From: an uncultured Zoogloea sp.
Lineage (GTDB): Bacteria; Pseudomonadota; Gammaproteobacteria; Burkholderiales; Rhodocyclaceae
Assembly: GCA_937967645.1 (NCBI GenBank)
Contig: CALBTT010000063.1
Location: 20,721 to 84,720, forward strand
Direction: 5' to 3'
Length of the DNA stretch: 64,000 bases
Shown here: positions 8,875 through 17,200 of the stretch, piece after piece
Numbering within the stretch: position 1 is the first letter of the stretch
How the letters are laid out: every line of letters starts with the position of its first letter
Notes under the pieces: model-generated
What the model was told of the DNA's origin: nothing
The model's input: the letters and a program-made list of their open reading frames with translations, nothing else
Databases searched by the model: none
Program-made: the position numbers and the translations under genes

Positions 8875-9324
8875 ATGACAAACCGCTACCTCGACGATCT
8901 CAGCGTGGGCGACCGCTTCATCAGCGGCGGCCTGACCCTCACCGAAGCGGAGATCATCGACTTCGCCTTCCGCTACGACCCGCAACCCTTCCACCTGGAT
9001 GTCAACGCGGCGGCCGAATCCCCCTATGGCGGGCTCATCGCCAGCGGTTTCCAGTCCATCGCCCTGTGCTTCCGCCTGTTCATCCAGAGCGGCATTTTCA
9101 AGGAGTCCAGCATCGGCTCACCGGGCCTCGACGAAGTGCGCTGGCTCGCCCCCGTGCGGCCGGGCGACACCTTGCACAGCGAGGTCCAGGTGCTGGAGGT
9201 CCGCCCCTCCGCCTCCAAGCCCGACCGGGGCATCGCCCGCCTGCGCTACGCCGCCGTCAACCAGCGTGGGGAAACCGTGCTGAGCTTCATCGGCAACAAC
9301 CTGCTCAAACGCCGGCCCGGCTGA
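8875..9324 (+). CDS. MaoC-like (R)-specific enoyl-CoA hydratase family protein
   Basis: A 149-residue single hot-dog protein of the MaoC dehydratase family. The active-site Asp/His loop of the family is seen as DFAFRYDPQPFHLD, with the helix ESPYGGLIASGFQSIALCFRL after it. A GGAG lies upstream of ATG 8875. Family members hydrate enoyl-CoA esters in fatty-acid or PHA metabolism; the substrate here is unknown. It follows the LysR gene closely. Its 3' flank runs into a REP-like element at 9348. Confidence 0.88.
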   Translation: MTNRYLDDLSVGDRFISGGLTLTEAEIIDFAFRYDPQPFHLDVNAAAESPYGGLIASGFQSIALCFRLFIQSGIFKESSIGSPGLDEVRWLAPVRPGDTLHSEVQVLEVRPSASKPDRGIARLRYAAVNQRGETVLSFIGNNLLKRRPG

Positions 9325-9347
9325 AAGGAGGGAGGTGTAGGGAATGT

Positions 9348-9432
9348 GTAGGGGCGACTTCAGTCGCCCGCAGGTGCCAGATCAACGTCCGCGGGCGGCT
9401 GAAGCCGCCCCTACAGCCCCTACAGCCCCTAC
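9348..9432. repeat. REP-like composite element (two inverted units plus GTAGGGGCT tandem copies)
   Basis: Two GC-rich palindromic units face each other: 9348-9371 (core GGGGCGACTTCAGTCGCCC) and 9391-9414 (core GGGCGGCTGAAGCCGCCCC), separated by 19 bp. Beyond them the minus strand carries the octamer GTAGGGGC three times at 9-bp steps, with the last copy supplying the TAG stop of the esterase gene (9429-9431). A related composite occurs at 63863-63934. Layout and size match bacterial REP/BIME elements. Confidence 0.8.
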
Positions 9433-10106
9433 CGCGACAGCACGTGGGACAACCACAGCTCCAGGTCCTGCACCTCCTCGAGGCACAGGGAGTGGTCCAT
9501 CGGATAGGTGCGCCATTCCAGCGGGTAGCCGGCGGCCTTGAGCAGGTCGGCGGAGGCCTTGCTGAAATCGCAGGGGATCACCGGATCGCCCAGGCCGTGG
9601 GCCATGAAGATCGGCGTGCTGGCGTTGGCCTCATGGGCCTCGGCGGCCAGGGTATCGGCCAGCGGCAGGTAGGTGGACAGGGCCAGCACGCCAGCCAGGC
9701 GCCGGGGATGGCGCAGCGCGGTGTGCAGGGCGATCGCCCCGCCCTGCGAGAAGCCGGCCAGCACGATGCGGCTGTCCGGAATGCCGCGCTCGTTCTCGCG
9801 GGCGATCAGGGCTTCGATCAGGGCAGCCGATTCGTGCACGCCCGCCGGGTCTTCGCGGCGGGTGGAAAAGTCCGACGACACGATGTCGTACCAGGCCCGC
9901 ATCACATAGCCGCCGTTGATCGTCACCGGGCGGGTCGGGGCATGGGGAAAGATGAAGCGGGTGAAGGGCAGACGGTCGGTGTCGAACTCGTCGATCACCG
10001 GTTCGAAATCATGGCCATCGGCGCCCAGGCCATGCAGCCAGATCACCGAGTGGGTGGGGGACGGGCCGGTCTGGATTTCGACGGCGGGCAGGATGTTGGC
10101 GGTCAT
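9429..10106 (-). CDS. Carboxylesterase (EstB/YpfH-like alpha/beta hydrolase)
   Basis: Serine hydrolase of 225 aa in the phospholipase/carboxylesterase family. The oxyanion loop is WLHGLGADGHDF, the nucleophile is Ser120 in AGFSQGG, and the acid and base are likely in GLGDPVIP and YPMDHSLC. The start at 10106 gives the family N-terminus; the open frame extends to 10199 without homology. Its TAG stop falls inside a repeated GTAGGGGC motif, so a repeat element may have set the end of the protein. It is convergent with the MaoC gene and divergent from the DUF294 protein gene. Confidence 0.9.
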   Translation of the reverse strand: MTANILPAVEIQTGPSPTHSVIWLHGLGADGHDFEPVIDEFDTDRLPFTRFIFPHAPTRPVTINGGYVMRAWYDIVSSDFSTRREDPAGVHESAALIEALIARENERGIPDSRIVLAGFSQGGAIALHTALRHPRRLAGVLALSTYLPLADTLAAEAHEANASTPIFMAHGLGDPVIPCDFSKASADLLKAAGYPLEWRTYPMDHSLCLEEVQDLELWLSHVLSR

Positions 10107-10258
10107 GGCGTATTCCGGTTGGGGGGCTCGAAGGATTGTAACGGACCCTAGCTGCACCGCAACATCCGTCCATATTGCCGATTTATTGCGCAAGATCATG
10201 ACACTCAGGCAGCGCCGGAGTAGATTTATGCGTTTGATCCGCGCCTCTGGTCCTGCTT

Positions 10259-12169
10259 ATGGATAACTCCGCCGCCGACACCCTGATCCGCACCCATCTG
10301 GACTTCCTGCGCCGCCACGCACCCTTTGACCGCATGGAAGCCGACGCCCTGCGCTTCCTGGGGGAACGCCTGGCGACCGCCTTCTACCCGGCGGAATCCG
10401 AGATCCTGATGCCCGGCGACGGTGCCCCCAATTACTTCTACATCGTCTATCGGGGCAAGGTGCAGGCGCGCCAGACCGGCGGCGTGGCGGTCACCGAGTA
10501 TTCCACCCTGACCCTCGGCCCTGGGGAGGGCTTTCCGATCGGCGCCATCTCGGCCGGGCGGCCCTCCACCAACGGCTACCTGGCGGTGGAGGACACCTAC
10601 TGCTTCCAGCTGCCCGCCGCCGACTTCCTGAAACTGCAGGAGCTCAGCCCGAGCTTCCAGCTGTTCTGCACCCGCTACATCGCCAGCCTGCTCAACCAGT
10701 CCCGCGAGCAGCTGCAGGTGCAGTTCTCGCAGCGGGCGGCCGAGCAGCAGACCATGACCACCCCCCTGTCGGGGTTGATCAAGAAGGCGCCGGTCTCGGT
10801 GGCCCCCGAGCTGGCCACCCGGGCCGCCCTGGAGCGCATGGTGGAAGCCGGCGTGGGCTGCCTGGCCGTTGCCGGCGAGGATGCCAAGCCGGTGGGGGTG
10901 CTGACCCAGAGCGACATCCTCAAGCGCATCGTGCTGCCCGGCTTCGACCTGACCCGGCCGATCGCCGACGTGATGACCGCGCCGCCGCACACCCTCAACG
11001 CCAACGCCAGCGCCTACGACGCCGCCCTCGAGATGGCCACCCACGGGGTACGCCACATCCTGGTGGTGGACGCCGAGGACACGCTCAAGGGCGTGATCTC
11101 CGAGCGCGACCTGTTCGCCCTGCAGCGCATCGGCCTGCGCCAGATCCGCTCCGGCATCGAGAGCGCCGCCGACGTGCAGGCCCTGCAGCGGGCAAGCCGG
11201 GACATCCGCCAGCTGGCCCTCAACCTGCTGGCCCAGGGCATCGGCGCCGAGCAGCTGACCCAGTTCATCTCGGCCCTCAACGATGCCCTGACCCGCCGCA
11301 TCATCGAGCTCAACCTCGACCGCCATGACCTCTACGGCGTCGAATACGCCTGGCTGGCCTTCGGCTCCGAGGGTCGCCACGAGCAGACCCTGTCCACCGA
11401 CCAGGACAACGGGATCATCTACGTGCTGCCCGAATGGGCCGACAAGGAACCCCTCAAGCTGCGCCTGCTGGAGTTCGCCCGGGACGTGAACAACGACCTC
11501 GCCGCCTGCGGCTTCCCGCTGTGCGAGGGCAACATCATGGCCAGCAACCCCGACCTGTGCCTGACCTTCGACGAATGGCGGGAGAAGTTCGGCAGCTGGA
11601 TCCGCGAACCCCACCCCGAGGCCCTGCTCAACGCCACCATCTTCTTCGACTACCGGGTGCTGTACGGCGACGAGAAGCTGGCCTACGCCCTGCGCCACTG
11701 GCTGCTGTCGATGACCGGCGGCAACCCGGCCTTCCTCAAGGCGATGGCCGCCAACGCCCTCGACGTATCCCCGCCGCTGGGCAAGATCCGCGACTTCGTC
11801 ACTGACGACGACCCGCGCCACCCGGGCACCATCGATCTCAAGAAGTTCGGCGCGCGCCTGTTCGTTGACGCAGCGCGGGTGCTCTCCCTGCGTGCCGGCG
11901 TCGAGGCCACCAGCACCGCCCAGCGCCTGCGCCAGGCTGGCGGCCGCATCGGCATGCCAGCCGAGGAGCTCTCCGCCATGGCCGACGGCTTCCACTTCAT
12001 CCAGCTGCTGCGCCTGCGCCACCAGCACCTCGACACCGACCACGGCTCGTCCGGAGACAACCGCGTCAAACCCGACGACCTCAACGAACTGGACCGGCGC
12101 ATCCTCAAGGAAGCCTTCCGCCAGGCCCGCAAGATCCAGCTCCGCCTCAAGCTGGACTATCAAATATGA
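10259..12169 (+). CDS. cNMP-binding/CBS-pair/DUF294 nucleotidyltransferase-like protein
   Basis: A 636-residue cytosolic signalling protein. Domains in order: a cyclic-nucleotide-binding-like domain (about 10-145), a CBS pair (about 160-290: MTTPLSGLIKKAPVSV, then GVISERDLFALQ), a GlnD-like nucleotidyltransferase domain (about 310-450, with FGSEGRHEQTLSTDQDNG carrying the GS and Asp motif), and the DUF294 C-terminal substrate-binding domain (to 630). The acids of the nucleotidyltransferase motif look intact. The stop overlaps the start of the DnaQ-fold gene as ATGA, so the two are translationally coupled. The natural substrate of this family is not established. Confidence 0.9.
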   Translation: MDNSAADTLIRTHLDFLRRHAPFDRMEADALRFLGERLATAFYPAESEILMPGDGAPNYFYIVYRGKVQARQTGGVAVTEYSTLTLGPGEGFPIGAISAGRPSTNGYLAVEDTYCFQLPAADFLKLQELSPSFQLFCTRYIASLLNQSREQLQVQFSQRAAEQQTMTTPLSGLIKKAPVSVAPELATRAALERMVEAGVGCLAVAGEDAKPVGVLTQSDILKRIVLPGFDLTRPIADVMTAPPHTLNANASAYDAALEMATHGVRHILVVDAEDTLKGVISERDLFALQRIGLRQIRSGIESAADVQALQRASRDIRQLALNLLAQGIGAEQLTQFISALNDALTRRIIELNLDRHDLYGVEYAWLAFGSEGRHEQTLSTDQDNGIIYVLPEWADKEPLKLRLLEFARDVNNDLAACGFPLCEGNIMASNPDLCLTFDEWREKFGSWIREPHPEALLNATIFFDYRVLYGDEKLAYALRHWLLSMTGGNPAFLKAMAANALDVSPPLGKIRDFVTDDDPRHPGTIDLKKFGARLFVDAARVLSLRAGVEATSTAQRLRQAGGRIGMPAEELSAMADGFHFIQLLRLRHQHLDTDHGSSGDNRVKPDDLNELDRRILKEAFRQARKIQLRLKLDYQI

Positions 12170-12801
12170 ACTGGCTCTCCCGACTCCTGCCCGGCAGCGG
12201 CCCGGCCGTTGCCCCGGCCCTGCGCAGCACCCTCGAGGACATTGCGGCCCTGCCCGCGCCCGACCTCAGCCGCTCCCATTACGAGACCCGCTACGTGGTG
12301 GTCAACACCGAGACCGGCCCGATGGAAGGTGGCGGGCAGCGCCTGCTGGCGGTGGGCGCCGTGGCCATCAACAAGGGCCTGCTGCACCCCGGTGATGCCT
12401 TCCAGGCCCGCCTGGGCAGCGCCCCTGCCGACGCCATGGCGAACCTGCTCAGGTTCATCGCCAAGGCACCGGCGGTGGTCTATAACGCGCCCTTCAACCA
12501 GGGCACCCTGGAGCGCGCCTTCGAGAACAACCTGGGCAGCATTCCGCCGCTGGAATGGCTCGACCTGATGGTGCTGATGCCCAGCCTCTACCCCGAGCGT
12601 ATCGCCGGCCAGGCACGCATGGATGCCTGGCTCGGCGCCTTCGGCATCGAACGCCTCGACCACCGCGACGCCCTGCTCGAAGCCCTGGCTGTCGCCCAGC
12701 TCCACCAGGTCGCCCTCGCCCGCGCCAAACAACAAGGCCTCGGCAGCCCACGGGAGCTGCTGGACGCGCAGAGCAGCCGCAAATGGCTGCGCGGGAGTTA
12801 G
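12166..12801 (+). CDS. DnaQ-fold 3'-5' exonuclease-like protein with substituted catalytic residues
   Basis: A 211-residue RNase H-fold protein resembling the DEDDh exonucleases that pair with DUF294 proteins. The usual DxE motif reads VVNTET (Asn47, Glu49), the second Asp is Asn111 (APFNQGTLE), and the final motif reads DHRDALLEALAVAQL with Glu172 where Asp is expected and His166 shifted by one. Three of four metal-binding acids are therefore altered although the frame is intact and overlaps the upstream stop (ATGA). It is probably a non-catalytic partner or a binding protein; altered metal use is the alternative. Confidence 0.75.
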   Translation: MNWLSRLLPGSGPAVAPALRSTLEDIAALPAPDLSRSHYETRYVVVNTETGPMEGGGQRLLAVGAVAINKGLLHPGDAFQARLGSAPADAMANLLRFIAKAPAVVYNAPFNQGTLERAFENNLGSIPPLEWLDLMVLMPSLYPERIAGQARMDAWLGAFGIERLDHRDALLEALAVAQLHQVALARAKQQGLGSPRELLDAQSSRKWLRGS

Positions 12802-12920
12802 CGGGGCAACGCACACCGCCTGCAATCACCCGCTACATCCTTCACCGCGCGTCCGACGAAAGATGTAGACGCGTCCACATGGCATCCCGATGGCGGCGGA
12901 CATCACGTTGACGCCGCTGG

Positions 12921-12948
12921 ATTCCATGTTGACCGGTCAACATGGAAT
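12921..12948. repeat. 28-bp perfect palindrome
   Basis: The half-site ATTCCATGTTGACC is followed directly by its exact reverse complement. Further arms GGCGGAC (12895-12901) and GTCCGCC (12953-12959) could extend a larger hairpin. It could be a protein-binding operator or a mobile-repeat remnant. Confidence 0.85.
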
Positions 12949-12999
12949 GCTGGTCCGCCTACATTCAATGTCAATGACGCTTGCAAGCCTGTAGCTCAC

Positions 13000-13190
13000 G
13001 TAGGTCGGGTTAGCGCAGCGTAACCCGACACGCCCCACGCGCTATCGACGCCCTGCGCAATGCCTGATCACACTCACGGCATCTGGATGCGGGCGCCCGA
13101 TTGGGATGCGGTTCAATGTGCTTTGAAGACATCGGGCATGGGTGGAGTCGATCATGCGATGTCGGGTTACGCTGCGCTAACCCGACCTAC
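13000..13190. repeat. Exact 31-bp inverted repeat pair (REP/BIME-like)
   Basis: The unit at 13000-13030 begins GTAGGTCGGGTTAGCGCAGC; the unit at 13160-13190 is its exact reverse complement. Each unit is itself palindromic (GTCGGGTTA / TAACCCGAC). They flank 129 bp without a gene. The arrangement matches bacterial interspersed mosaic elements. Confidence 0.85.
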
Positions 13191-13254
13191 TTGAACTGCA
13201 GTCCGCCCGGCAGGCCCCGCACAGCCCGACCCGGTCGTTCCCCGCGGCACAGCC

Positions 13255-14145
13255 CTACCACGCCGCCTGCAGCATCTCGGCAAAGCGCAGCGCCAGCGGT
13301 GAAGCCGCCTGTGGAAGGAAGATCGCCGCCTCTGCCACGGCTGCGGGCCCGGCCAGCTCGCGCAGCACGGCGCCGGGTGGCAGCAGGTCGCGCATGCAGG
13401 CGGGGATCACCGCCACGCCGAAGCCCGCGGCGACGAGGGTGAGCATCGAGGTCTTGCGGGACTGGACCGTGGCGGAGCCGGGCACGAAGCCGGCTTCCAG
13501 GCACAGGTCGGTGACGCGCCGGGCCAGGCCCCCGCGCTCACGATGCACGGCGGAGACGAAGCTCGCATCGCGCAAGGCCTCGAGAGGCAAGGGCCCAGCC
13601 TCCGCCGCCAGGGGATGCCGGGCCGGCAGCGCCGCCCACAGGCGCTCGGCGGGCAGCGGGCGCTGCACCAGCTCGGGGCTGTGGCGCAACACCGGCAGAC
13701 GGGCCACGCCGATATCGGCCCGGCCGGCCAGGATCTCCACACCCTGCAATTCGGACGACACGCGGTCCAGGTCCACCCGCGCGCCCGGCAGTGCTGCCGT
13801 GAAGGCCTGCAGCGCCGCCAGCAGCGGGCCGGCCACCGGCACCGAGCTGGAGTGCAGCAGGCGCAGCACCCCCACCTCGCCCCGCTCCAGGCGGCGGGCA
13901 TCATCGACGGCGTCGTCCAGCGTGCTCGCCAGGCCCCGGACCCGCTCGAGAAACAGGGCGCCGGCCGGCGTTGGGACTACACCACGGGCTTCGCGCCGGA
14001 ACAGCGGGAAGCCCAGCGCCTCCTCCGTCTGCGCCAGCTGGCGGCTGAGGGCGGGCTGGGCCACATAGAGGCGGGCCGCGGCAGCGGTGAGGCTGCCGGT
14101 ATCGGCAATGGCCAGCAGGTAGCGGATCTGTCGGAGGGAAACCAT
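13255..14145 (-). CDS. LysR-family transcriptional regulator
   Basis: A 296-residue LTTR. The HTH is MVSLRQIRYLLAIADTGSLT, then YVAQPALSRQLAQTEEAL; the effector domain runs from about residue 92 to the end. ATG 14145 starts the family N-terminus; a longer open frame upstream overlaps the divergent gene and lacks homology. It is divergent from the ZapE-like gene with 70 bp between starts, but no metabolic target gene is adjacent, so its regulon cannot be inferred. The 3' flank carries the 31-bp inverted repeats. Confidence 0.88.
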   Translation of the reverse strand: MVSLRQIRYLLAIADTGSLTAAAARLYVAQPALSRQLAQTEEALGFPLFRREARGVVPTPAGALFLERVRGLASTLDDAVDDARRLERGEVGVLRLLHSSSVPVAGPLLAALQAFTAALPGARVDLDRVSSELQGVEILAGRADIGVARLPVLRHSPELVQRPLPAERLWAALPARHPLAAEAGPLPLEALRDASFVSAVHRERGGLARRVTDLCLEAGFVPGSATVQSRKTSMLTLVAAGFGVAVIPACMRDLLPPGAVLRELAGPAAVAEAAIFLPQAASPLALRFAEMLQAAW

Positions 14146-14215
14146 ACCGTCAGGGAATGGGTGGGTTGATGAATCGGCATTGGTGTTATACCAAGCCGCC
14201 GCCCAGAATGCAGCC

Positions 14216-15217
14216 ATGCTCGCACGCACGCCCCCTTTTCGCGCCCTGCCCGGCCCCGCCATCCCCACCCCGGCCCTACTCGATGAACTGGAGGCACGCT
14301 TCAGGGCCGGTGGCGATGTGCCCGACCCGGATCAATGCAATGCCCTGATCCATCTGGCCCGCCTGGGCAGCCGGCCGCCGCGGCGCCCTGTCGGCACGGC
14401 GCCGGGGCTGTTCATGTGGGGCGGCGTCGGGCGCGGCAAGACCCGCCTGATGGATACGCTGGGCGAGGCTCTGGGCCCGGCGCAGGTCAGGCGGCTGCAC
14501 GTGGCCGAACTGCTCGCCGCGGTACACTGCAGCGCGGTGGCCGGAGGGGATTGGGCACAGCGCATGGACAGCCTGCTCGGCGCCACCCGGATGCTGCTGC
14601 TCGACGAGTTTCATGCCTACGACGGTGCCGACGCCCTGATCCTGCTGCGCGTCTTTGAAAGCGCCGTGGCCCGGGGGATGGGCTGCGTGCTGACCGCCAA
14701 TCATCCACCGGCAGCCCTGTGGCCCGACCTGCCGCGCCTGCGCCAGCAGGCCCGCCACTACCTGCCGCTGGCCGCGTGGGTGGAACAGCACTGCACCGTG
14801 CTGCGGGTGGATGGGGGACGGGACTACCGGGAGAGACTGGCGGCGGACGCGCCACCGCGCTGGTGGCCGGATGCCCCGCCCATGGTGTCAGCGTCCGGCC
14901 CGGGTGGCTGGCGGGACGTGGATTTCGATGCCTTGTTCCGCCAAACCCGCGGCCCGGCCGACTACGCGCGCCTGGCGGCGGACCGGCAAGGCCTGCTGAT
15001 CCGTGGCTTTCCGAAGCTGGCGGGGGAACACATGGACAGCTTGCGCCGCCTGGTGTGGTTTCTCGATGCAGCCTGGGAGGCCCGGCTGCCCCTGGCCATC
15101 ACGGCACGGGCGTCCGTAGCGGAAAGCTTCTCCGGCCTTGCGCCGGAGCTGGCCGCCCTGCTGGGCAAGGACCTGGCCCGCAGCCGCAGCCGCCTGCTGG
15201 CCCTGTGCCGGATCTGA
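14216..15217 (+). CDS. zapE: ZapE/AFG1-family ATPase
   Basis: A 333-residue AFG1-like P-loop ATPase. Walker A is GGVGRGKT (69-76) and Walker B is LLLDEFHAYD, equivalent to the DEFH box of the family; the sensor segment reads LTANHPP. E. coli ZapE acts at the divisome and mitochondrial AFG1 in protein quality control. Several usually conserved stretches are looser here, so it could be a divergent paralogue rather than the principal ZapE. The start at 14216 was preferred to the in-frame ATG at 14180. It converges on orn. Confidence 0.85.
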   Translation: MLARTPPFRALPGPAIPTPALLDELEARFRAGGDVPDPDQCNALIHLARLGSRPPRRPVGTAPGLFMWGGVGRGKTRLMDTLGEALGPAQVRRLHVAELLAAVHCSAVAGGDWAQRMDSLLGATRMLLLDEFHAYDGADALILLRVFESAVARGMGCVLTANHPPAALWPDLPRLRQQARHYLPLAAWVEQHCTVLRVDGGRDYRERLAADAPPRWWPDAPPMVSASGPGGWRDVDFDALFRQTRGPADYARLAADRQGLLIRGFPKLAGEHMDSLRRLVWFLDAAWEARLPLAITARASVAESFSGLAPELAALLGKDLARSRSRLLALCRI

Positions 15218-15262
15218 GTGCCCCCAGGGCCGGGCTACGCCCCGCCCGCCCCCCGAGGGGGT

Positions 15263-15295
15263 CAAGGAAACTTGGGGCGGCCCGGCGTTTCCTTG
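15263..15295. terminator. Inverted repeat between convergent zapE and orn
   Basis: Nine-base arms CAAGGAAAC / GTTTCCTTG around a 15-base GC-rich loop lie between the two stop codons. There is no strong T-run on either side, so termination is only plausible. Confidence 0.35.
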
Positions 15296-15302
15296 AAGAC
15301 GC

Positions 15303-15848
15303 TCAGACCTTCAGGAAGTTGTCGCGGTAGTAGCGCAGCTCGGCGATGGACTCGTGGATGTCCGCCAGGGCCTGGTGGGCGCCCTTCTTCTCGAGGCCCT
15401 TGTACACATCCGGACGCCAGCGACGGGCCAGCTCCTTGAGGGTGGACACGTCCAGGTTGCGGTAGTGGAACCAGTCTTCCAGCTTGGGCATGTAGCGGGC
15501 CATGAAGCGCCGGTCCTGGCCGATGGAATTACCGCACATGGGCGAGGTGCGCGACGGGATGTACTGCTTCATGAACTCCAGGTAGATCTCCTCGGCCTGG
15601 GCTTCACCGATGGTGGAGGCCTTGACCCGGTCGATCAGGCCGGAGCGGCCATGGGTGTTCTTGTTCCATTCGTCCATGGCATCGAGCACCGCGTCGGGCT
15701 GATGCACGGCGATCACCGGGCCTTCGGCCACGATGTCGAGGTTGCCGTTGGTGACGACCATGGCCATCTCGATGATGCGGTCGCTGTCGGGATTGAGGCC
15801 GGTCATTTCCATGTCCAGCCAGATGAGGTGATTCTGGTCCTGTGCCAT
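15303..15848 (-). CDS. orn: Oligoribonuclease
   Basis: DEDDh 3'-5' exoribonuclease that degrades di- and short oligonucleotides, including pGpG. It is 181 aa, the same as the E. coli protein. The motifs are intact: [16 protein letters not shown] (Asp and Glu), [11 protein letters not shown] (Asp), and a C-terminal [11 protein letters not shown] (His and Asp). The start at 15848 gives the conserved N-terminus; 98 bp separate it from the divergent M48 protease gene. It is a useful contrast to the substituted DnaQ-fold protein at 12166. Confidence 0.97.
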   Translation of the reverse strand: MAQDQNHLIWLDMEMTGLNPDSDRIIEMAMVVTNGNLDIVAEGPVIAVHQPDAVLDAMDEWNKNTHGRSGLIDRVKASTIGEAQAEEIYLEFMKQYIPSRTSPMCGNSIGQDRRFMARYMPKLEDWFHYRNLDVSTLKELARRWRPDVYKGLEKKGAHQALADIHESIAELRYYRDNFLKV

Positions 15849-15946
15849 AATCGGCTCGCTTTTCGGTAAAGGCGCGATTCTACGCTGAAGCCACCGTCCG
15901 CCGCGCCCCCACCGCCTTTCAACGCCCTCCTCCCCGAGCCCCTTCG

Positions 15947-17200
15947 ATGAGCCCAAGCAGCTTCTCCGCCCTCTTCCTGCTCGCCCTCGTCGCCGGCCTG
16001 CTGACCCGCCTGTGGCTGGCCGGCCGTCAGATCCGCCATGTGGCGGCCCACCGTGGCCAGGTGCCCGCCGCCTTTGCGGCCAGCATCGGGCTGGATGCGC
16101 ACCAGAAGGCAGCCGACTACACCGTGGCCCGGGTGCGTACCGGCATGGTGGACCTGCTGATCTCCGCCGGCCTGCTCCTGGCCCTCACCCTGGGCGGCGG
16201 CCTGCAGGCGCTGCATGAACTGAGCACCCGCTTCTTCGAGGCCGGCAGCCTGCCCCAGGGCCTCGTCTTCATCGCCCTGGTCGCCTCGCTGTCCTGGCTG
16301 GTGGACCTGCCCCTGACGGTGTATCGCAGCTTCGGCCTGGAGGCCCGCTTCGGCTTCAATCGCCTGACCCCTGGCCTGTTCATCGCCGATGCCCTCAAGG
16401 GCATCCTGCTGTCGGCGGTCATCGGCCTGCCCCTGATCGCCTTCGTGCTGTGGCTGATGGCCGCCATGGGCGAGCGCTGGTGGTTCTACGTATGGAGCTT
16501 CTGGCTGGTCTTCAACCTGCTGGTGCTGCTGGTCTACCCGAGCTTCATCGCGCCGCTGTTCAACAACTTCAAGCCCCTCGAGGACGGCCCCCTGCGCCAG
16601 CGCATCGAGGGCCTGATGAGCCGCTGCGGCTTCCGCCTGTCGGGCCTGTTCGTGATGGACGGCTCGAAGCGATCGGCCCACGGCAATGCCTACTTCACCG
16701 GCTTTGGCGCCGCCAAGCGGATCGTCTTCTTCGACACCCTGCTGGACAAGCTCGACCCGGCCGAGGTGGAGGCGGTGCTGGCCCATGAGCTGGGCCATTA
16801 CCATCACCACCATCTGTGGAAGCGCCTTGCCGTGATCGGCGCGGGCAGCCTGGCCTTCTTCGCCCTGCTGGGCCACGTGTCGGCCACCGACTGGTTCTTC
16901 GCCGGGCTGGGCATGCAGGCCGGCGGCACCGCGGCCACCCTGGTGCTGTTCGCCCTGGCCCTGCCGGTCTTCACCTTTCCGCTGACCCCGCTGATGAGCC
17001 GCTGGTCGCGTACCCATGAATTCCAGGCGGACGCCTACGCCGCCGCCCAGGCCCCCGCGGCGGATCTGGTGCGCGCGCTGGTGAAGCTGTATCGGGACAA
17101 TGCCTCCACGCTGACGCCGGACCCGCTGTATTCCAGCATCTACGACTCCCATCCGCCGGCAGCAATCCGTATCGCCCGCCTCGAAGGGAGCCTGCGGTGA
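15947..17200 (+). CDS. M48 family (Ste24/CAAX protease-like) membrane metalloprotease
   Basis: A 417-residue integral membrane zinc protease. The zinc motif HELGH is at residues 280-284 ([11 protein letters not shown]) and the third ligand is in [11 protein letters not shown]. Several hydrophobic helices precede the motif, as in Ste24. The N-terminal helix is [14 protein letters not shown]. Substrates in bacteria are poorly known and no prenylated substrate is expected, so quality control is the usual inference. Its stop overlaps the rsgA start as GTGA, so the pair is translationally coupled, an order common in betaproteobacteria. Confidence 0.92.
   Translation: MSPSSFSALFLLALVAGLLTRLWLAGRQIRHVAAHRGQVPAAFAASIGLDAHQKAADYTVARVRTGMVDLLISAGLLLALTLGGGLQALHELSTRFFEAGSLPQGLVFIALVASLSWLVDLPLTVYRSFGLEARFGFNRLTPGLFIADALKGILLSAVIGLPLIAFVLWLMAAMGERWWFYVWSFWLVFNLLVLLVYPSFIAPLFNNFKPLEDGPLRQRIEGLMSRCGFRLSGLFVMDGSKRSAHGNAYFTGFGAAKRIVFFDTLLDKLDPAEVEAVLAHELGHYHHHHLWKRLAVIGAGSLAFFALLGHVSATDWFFAGLGMQAGGTAATLVLFALALPVFTFPLTPLMSRWSRTHEFQADAYAAAQAPAADLVRALVKLYRDNASTLTPDPLYSSIYDSHPPAAIRIARLEGSLR

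Larger units (their letters stand above)
12802..13254. other. Non-coding stretch with large palindromes
   Basis: These 450 bp between the exonuclease-like gene and a LysR gene hold no ORF with family support. They contain a 28-bp perfect palindrome (12921-12948), flanking GGCGGAC/GTCCGCC arms (12895-12901, 12953-12959), and an exact 31-bp inverted repeat pair (13000-13030 and 13160-13190). No promoter or RNA gene was recognised. Confidence 0.7.

Noticed and set aside
12802..13254. A CRISPR array or small RNA gene in the repeat-rich gap
   Set aside because: Repeats are inverted and only two copies, without regular spacers; no promoter-terminator pair was found.
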